From contig NZ_CABMQJ010000007.1 of NCBI RefSeq assembly GCF_902388705.1, positions 34,738 to 98,737 on the forward strand: a stretch of 64,000 bases of DNA. The letters run 5' to 3'. Each line of letters starts with the position of its first letter. Position 1 is the stretch's first letter. The stretch is from an uncultured Alistipes sp. GTDB taxonomy: Bacteria; Bacteroidota; Bacteroidia; Bacteroidales; Rikenellaceae. The translations under genes and the position numbers were made by a program. The notes beneath the pieces are model-generated. The model was not told the DNA's origin, did not search any database, and worked only from the letters and a program-made list of their open reading frames with translations. Below are positions 60,751-64,000 of this stretch, piece by piece.

Positions 60751-62055
60751 ATGAGTCTTGTAGCAATCGTGGGCCGTCCGAATGTCGGCAAAAGCACCCT
60801 CTTCAACCGCCTGGTGGGCCAGCGCAAAGCCATCGTCGATGCGACGGCAGGCACCACCCGCGACCGCCATTACGGCAAGACCGACTGGAACGGACGGGAA
60901 TTTTCCGTCATCGACACAGGCGGCTATACCGTCAATTCGGAGGACATCTTCGAGGATGAAATCCGCCGCCAAGTGCTTCTGGCCATCGACGAGGCCGACG
61001 TGATCCTGTTCCTGGTGGAGGTAAAAACCGGCATCACCGACCTCGACATGCTGATGGCCGACATCCTGCGCCGCACGTCGAAAAAGGTGATTCTCGTCTG
61101 CAACAAAGTCGACAACAACGATCAGATATACTCTTCGCACGAGTTCTACGCCCTCGGACTGGGCGACCCCTACTGCATCAGCTCGATGAGCGGCAGCGGC
61201 ACGGGCGACCTGATGGACTCCATCCTCGCGGCACTCCCTTCCGAAACCGCAGCCGAAGAGGACGAAGACCTGCCCCACATCACCATCGTCGGCCGTCCGA
61301 ACGTCGGCAAATCGTCGATGACCAACGCCCTGCTGGGCGAGGAACGCAACATCGTGACCTCGATTGCCGGCACCACCCGCGATTCGATTCACACCCGCTA
61401 CAACAAGTTCGGCATGGACTTCTACCTCGTGGATACGGCGGGCATGCGCAAGAAAGGCAAGGCGATGGAAGACCTCGAATTCTACTCGGTAATGCGCTCG
61501 ATCCGCGCCATCGAAAACTCGGACGTCTGCATCCTGATGCTCGACGCGCAGCAGGGCCTCGAATCGCAGGACCTCAACATCCACAACCTGATTGTCCGCA
61601 ACCGCAAGGGCTGCGTAATCGTGGTCAACAAGTGGGATTTGGTCGAAAAGGACAACAACACGATGAAGGAGTGGACGGAATTCCTGAAGAAAAAACTCGC
61701 GCCGTTCAACGACATTCCGATTATCTTTACGTCGGTATTGAGCAAACAGCGCATCTTCGACGTGCTCCAGACCGCAATCCGCGTTTACCAGTCGCGCAAG
61801 CGCCGCATCTCGACTTCGGAGCTCAACGATTTCCTGCTGCCGCTAATCGAGAACTATCCGCCGCCCGCAACCAAAGGCAAGTACATCAAAATCAAGTATG
61901 TGACCCAGCTGCCGACACCGACGCCGCAGTTCGCGTTCTTCGTCAACCTGCCGCAGTACATCAAGGAACCGTACCGCCGTTTCCTCGAAAACAACATCCG
62001 CGACCACTGGGATTTCTCCGGCGTGCCGATGCAAATCTATTTCCGCCAGAAGTAA
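60751..62055 (+). CDS. der: Ribosome biogenesis GTPase Der (EngA)
   Basis: A 434-residue essential GTPase for 50S subunit assembly. It has two tandem G domains, the family hallmark: GRPNVGKSTLFNRL (residues 7-20) with DTGGYT and CNKVDNND, and GRPNVGKSSMTNALL (about 183-197) with DTAGMRKKGK and VNKWDLVEKD. The C-terminal KH-like domain (about 350-434) is complete, with KYIKIKYVTQLPTPTPQFAF and the end VPMQIYFRQK. It has its own canonical promoter and ends at a convergent terminator. Confidence 0.97.
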   Translation: MSLVAIVGRPNVGKSTLFNRLVGQRKAIVDATAGTTRDRHYGKTDWNGREFSVIDTGGYTVNSEDIFEDEIRRQVLLAIDEADVILFLVEVKTGITDLDMLMADILRRTSKKVILVCNKVDNNDQIYSSHEFYALGLGDPYCISSMSGSGTGDLMDSILAALPSETAAEEDEDLPHITIVGRPNVGKSSMTNALLGEERNIVTSIAGTTRDSIHTRYNKFGMDFYLVDTAGMRKKGKAMEDLEFYSVMRSIRAIENSDVCILMLDAQQGLESQDLNIHNLIVRNRKGCVIVVNKWDLVEKDNNTMKEWTEFLKKKLAPFNDIPIIFTSVLSKQRIFDVLQTAIRVYQSRKRRISTSELNDFLLPLIENYPPPATKGKYIKIKYVTQLPTPTPQFAFFVNLPQYIKEPYRRFLENNIRDHWDFSGVPMQIYFRQK

Positions 62056-62113
62056 AGCGACGGACTCCCGGCTGTCGACAGCGCACAGCCCCGAGAAATG
62101 CGGCACGGGAAAC

Positions 62114-62151
62114 AATTGAAAAAGGACATCTTCCGATGTCCTTTTTCAATT
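62114..62151. terminator. Bidirectional terminator, 17-bp stem
   Basis: A perfect 17-bp stem (62114-62130 with 62135-62151) has a 4-base loop and A/T-rich arms. It lies between der and the convergent RclC-like gene. Confidence 0.95.
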
Positions 62152-62158
62152 CACTTCG

Positions 62159-62749
62159 CTACGCTTTACGCCGTGCCAGCAGTTTCTGCGCCGTATCGGA
62201 AAGCAGCACCACGGCCCCGGCGAGAATCACCGTATCCTTTATCACCAGCCGCCCCGCCCCGGACAGCAGCGGAAACCCGTACTCCCCGCTGCCCAAATCC
62301 GGCACCCAGACTTCGGGCGTGGTCACGAGGAACGACAGCGTGCCGAGCGTCATGACAATAGCCAGCACTTCGCCGGCCAGTCCTACGTGCGCAGAGAAGA
62401 AGCCGAGGAAGGTCAGGATGCCGATACCCATAATCAGCAATCCCAGGCCGTGCGAGAATCCGTAGGTGTTGTTTTTCTCATGCCACGCGTGCTTGGCGGC
62501 ATCGAACTCGCCCTCCTTGAGTTTGTAATCCTTATACTCGGACGCTTCCCCGTTGTAGAAGAAGCTCATGAAGGGACTGTTGGCCACGAAAGGCACGATG
62601 CCCTCGGCCTCGTAGTTCCAGAATTTAAGTCCGCCTATCCAGACGAAGACAACAAGGATGGCCACGCGAATCATCCCGAGGCCGAGTCGCTGCGTGCGTG
62701 CCGCGATTTTCAGGAAGCCGTAAAACAGGCCGGAAAGTTTTTGCATCAT
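62159..62749 (-). CDS. RclC/YkgB-like (DUF417) membrane protein
   Basis: A 196-residue membrane protein with about four spans. It matches the YkgB/DUF417 family: LGMIRVAILVVFVWIGGLKF with WNYEAEGIVPFVANSPFMSF, then HGLGLLIMGIGILTFLGFFS, GEVLAIVMTLGTLSFLVTTP, and the loop EVWVPDLGSGEYGFPLLSGA with GRLVIKDTVILAGAVVLLSD. In E. coli RclC (YkgB) belongs to the reactive-chlorine resistance locus controlled by the AraC protein RclR. Here an AraC-family gene lies directly upstream on the same strand, 85 bases away. Two adjacent ATG codons are possible starts. Role in oxidant defence is inference. Confidence 0.85.
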   Translation of the reverse strand: MMQKLSGLFYGFLKIAARTQRLGLGMIRVAILVVFVWIGGLKFWNYEAEGIVPFVANSPFMSFFYNGEASEYKDYKLKEGEFDAAKHAWHEKNNTYGFSHGLGLLIMGIGILTFLGFFSAHVGLAGEVLAIVMTLGTLSFLVTTPEVWVPDLGSGEYGFPLLSGAGRLVIKDTVILAGAVVLLSDTAQKLLARRKA

Positions 62750-62834
62750 ATCGTTTATACGTTAAGTTCGATGATGCAAAGGTCGGGATTCCGGACCGGG
62801 CAGGCGATGGCAGGAGTGCCGGAAAAGATGGATA

Positions 62835-63668
62835 TTATTCCCGTTTTTCGCGCTGGCGGAACTCCGTGATGCTCTCGCCGTTCATTTTCGCAAAAAACCG
62901 GCTGAAAGCTGCCGCATCCTCGTACCCCAGCAGGTAGGCAATCTCCTTGGCGCTTCTGGCCGTGTAAAGCAGCAGGCGCCGCGCCTCGGCGTTGACCCGG
63001 TCGTGGATGATGCTCAAAGGCGAGGGCTGTCCGCAGGATGCGAACAGGTTGGCGAGCGTCTTGGGGGAGCGGTGCAGCAGCTCGGCATACTCCTGCACCC
63101 GTTTCTTCGTGCGGAAATGCGCATCGACCAGCACATAATAACGGCGCACGGTATCGAAAAGCTTTTCGCGGTCGGCGCCGATGGAGAAACGCTCGCGCGC
63201 AATGCGCGTACATATTATGATAAACCGCTTGAGCTGCATGCGCAGCATCTCCTCGCGCAGGCCGTCGGCCACCTCGTACTCCGCCAGCAGCTCGTCGACC
63301 ACCCGCTGCAAAGCGGCGGTGCGGGCTTCGGACAACGCGAGCCGCAGTACTCCGGAGGTGCCGTTGAAAAGCAGGCCGTTGCACGAAACTTCGCCGTCGT
63401 GGCCGAAAATGCAGTAAAAATTACTGTCGAAAGCCAGCATGAGGTATTCGCCGTCGACCGCGGTGACTTCGAGGCTGTGGAGCGGCGTCAGGGGGACGAG
63501 CTCCCCCGCCTGCAATTCGAGCGGAATATGGTCGACTTCGAGCGACAGCCGGCCCTGCCGCACCCAGACAAACTTGTAGAGGTTGGGGCGGCGCAGCAAC
63601 TGTGCGTCGCGGTAATCGCCGCACAGGACGAGGTTGCCTTTCAAAGGCGTGCTGAACGTCAAATCCAT
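62835..63668 (-). CDS. AraC-family transcriptional regulator, cupin sensor
   Basis: The ATG at 63668 (MDLTFSTPLKGNLVLCGDYR) is chosen over longer in-frame starts without family sequence. The 277-residue protein has an N-terminal cupin-like sensor (about 1-150; FVWVRQGRLSLEVDHIPLEL, ELVPLTPLHSLEV). The C-terminal AraC domain (about 175-270) has RVQEYAELLHRSPKTLANLF for the first helix-turn-helix and SAKEIAYLLGYEDAAAFSRF for the second, then FAKMNGESITEFRQ. Cys residues at CGDY, YCIF and CNGLLF in the sensor could be redox-active (inference). It lies 85 bases before the RclC-like gene, its probable target. Confidence 0.9.
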   Translation of the reverse strand: MDLTFSTPLKGNLVLCGDYRDAQLLRRPNLYKFVWVRQGRLSLEVDHIPLELQAGELVPLTPLHSLEVTAVDGEYLMLAFDSNFYCIFGHDGEVSCNGLLFNGTSGVLRLALSEARTAALQRVVDELLAEYEVADGLREEMLRMQLKRFIIICTRIARERFSIGADREKLFDTVRRYYVLVDAHFRTKKRVQEYAELLHRSPKTLANLFASCGQPSPLSIIHDRVNAEARRLLLYTARSAKEIAYLLGYEDAAAFSRFFAKMNGESITEFRQREKRE

Positions 63669-63868
63669 CGCAGAATCGTTTAGGTCGGGAATAATCGCAA
63701 GCGGTATTCCAAAGATAGCGACCAAAAACGAAACGCCCGCATATTTACCCGGAAAAAATCGCATGCGGCGTTTGCAGCCATCCCGCACGCCCCGTGTGGG
63801 ATAAGCGGAAATAGCGGCACAACAGCCCGGCGCGACCCGAGGTGCGGGGATTCCGGAGTGCAAAAGCA

Positions 63869-63900
63869 GGAGGGTCGGTCTTACGAAAGACCGGCCCTCC
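63869..63900 (-). terminator. Terminator of gene at right edge
   Basis: A 14-bp stem with one G-T pair (63869-63882 with 63887-63900) and a 4-base loop. On the minus strand it is followed by TGCTTTTG. It suggests a minus-strand gene entering from the right. Confidence 0.6.
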
Positions 63901-63966
63901 CCGTTTCATAGCTGCAGCACGCTCCGCGGCAATTGCGAATACGTCCGCCGAAAATCCGCGACGCTC

Positions 63967-64000
63967 CTAATCCTGCTGCGGCGCGGCGCCCCCGCTTGGC
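63967..64000 (-). CDS. Possible C terminus of gene entering from right edge
   Basis: The minus strand reads PSGGAAPQQD then a TAG stop (63967-63969), an ordinary flexible C terminus, with a terminator hairpin about 67 bases downstream. Only ten codons are visible, so no product can be named. Confidence 0.3.
   Translation of the reverse strand, partial: PSGGAAPQQD

Noticed and set aside
58705..61584. A 959-codon minus-strand open frame across the antiporter and der
   Set aside because: It runs through two clear plus-strand genes and their canonical promoter; no recognisable protein.

Overview
The window is a chromosomal segment of a GC-rich member of the Bacteroidota, most likely an Alistipes-type gut bacterium (Rikenellaceae). 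The genus is inferred from base composition and gene families. The phylum rests on stronger signs: promoters of the form TTTG-N20/21-TAnnTTTG, few Shine-Dalgarno sites, lipoproteins and outer-membrane barrels with Bacteroidota-type signals, and GH20, GH92 and GH97 enzymes. I see no phage, IS element, CRISPR array, rRNA or tRNA. Coding density is high, and long open frames opposite real genes reflect high GC at third codon positions.

Region 1 (1-9.3 kb) looks like a stress and redox neighbourhood: an edge-truncated ferritin-like/VIT1 membrane protein, a surface lipoprotein with two spondin-like repeats, a small membrane protein, a hydrophilin-like protein, a manganese catalase, a cytosolic GH13 amylase, another small polar protein, a GlsB/YeaQ-type membrane protein, TspO, a nitroreductase, and an operon of thiol peroxidase Tpx with a monooxygenase-like protein.

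Region 2 (9.3-27.4 kb) is mostly housekeeping: an outer-membrane porin, a DEDD exonuclease, an SGNH hydrolase, guaB-DUF3795-guaA, panB with a strong promoter and a stem-forming leader, a SpoU methyltransferase, a barrel protein with glnS, an AraC/GyrI-type regulator, and a five-gene operon (Glu/Pro-rich protein, rsmI, DUF389 protein, LpxL-like acyltransferase, GT2).

Region 3 (27.4-42.1 kb) is the most distinctive. A seven-gene minus-strand operon runs GH92 mannosidase, EEP-family hydrolase, PI-PLC/GDPD-like domain fused to alkaline phosphatase, MGH1-like glycosidase, calcineurin-type phosphoesterase, ROK kinase and GH20 hexosaminidase. A divergent XylR-like sensor-AraC regulator faces it across a control region holding a perfect 17-bp tandem repeat and a dyad. 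Four of the seven proteins belong to phosphoester-hydrolysing families and three are glycosidases, so I propose a phosphorylated glycan (phosphomannan, GPI-anchor glycan or mannose-phosphate N-glycan) as substrate. No SusC/SusD pair is present. A GH97 glycosidase follows.

Region 4 (42.1-64 kb) holds the ychF-SIMPL-lipoprotein-gltX-galM operon; a TPP riboswitch ahead of a TonB receptor and a PnuT-like transporter (thiamine uptake); a DUF1080 protein and a YjbR protein; a five-gene operon (FHS sugar transporter, PorT-like barrel, PhoH, PepD, lipid kinase); a cation/proton antiporter; der; and an RclC-like membrane protein with an AraC regulator. Convergent genes are separated by strong hairpins throughout.
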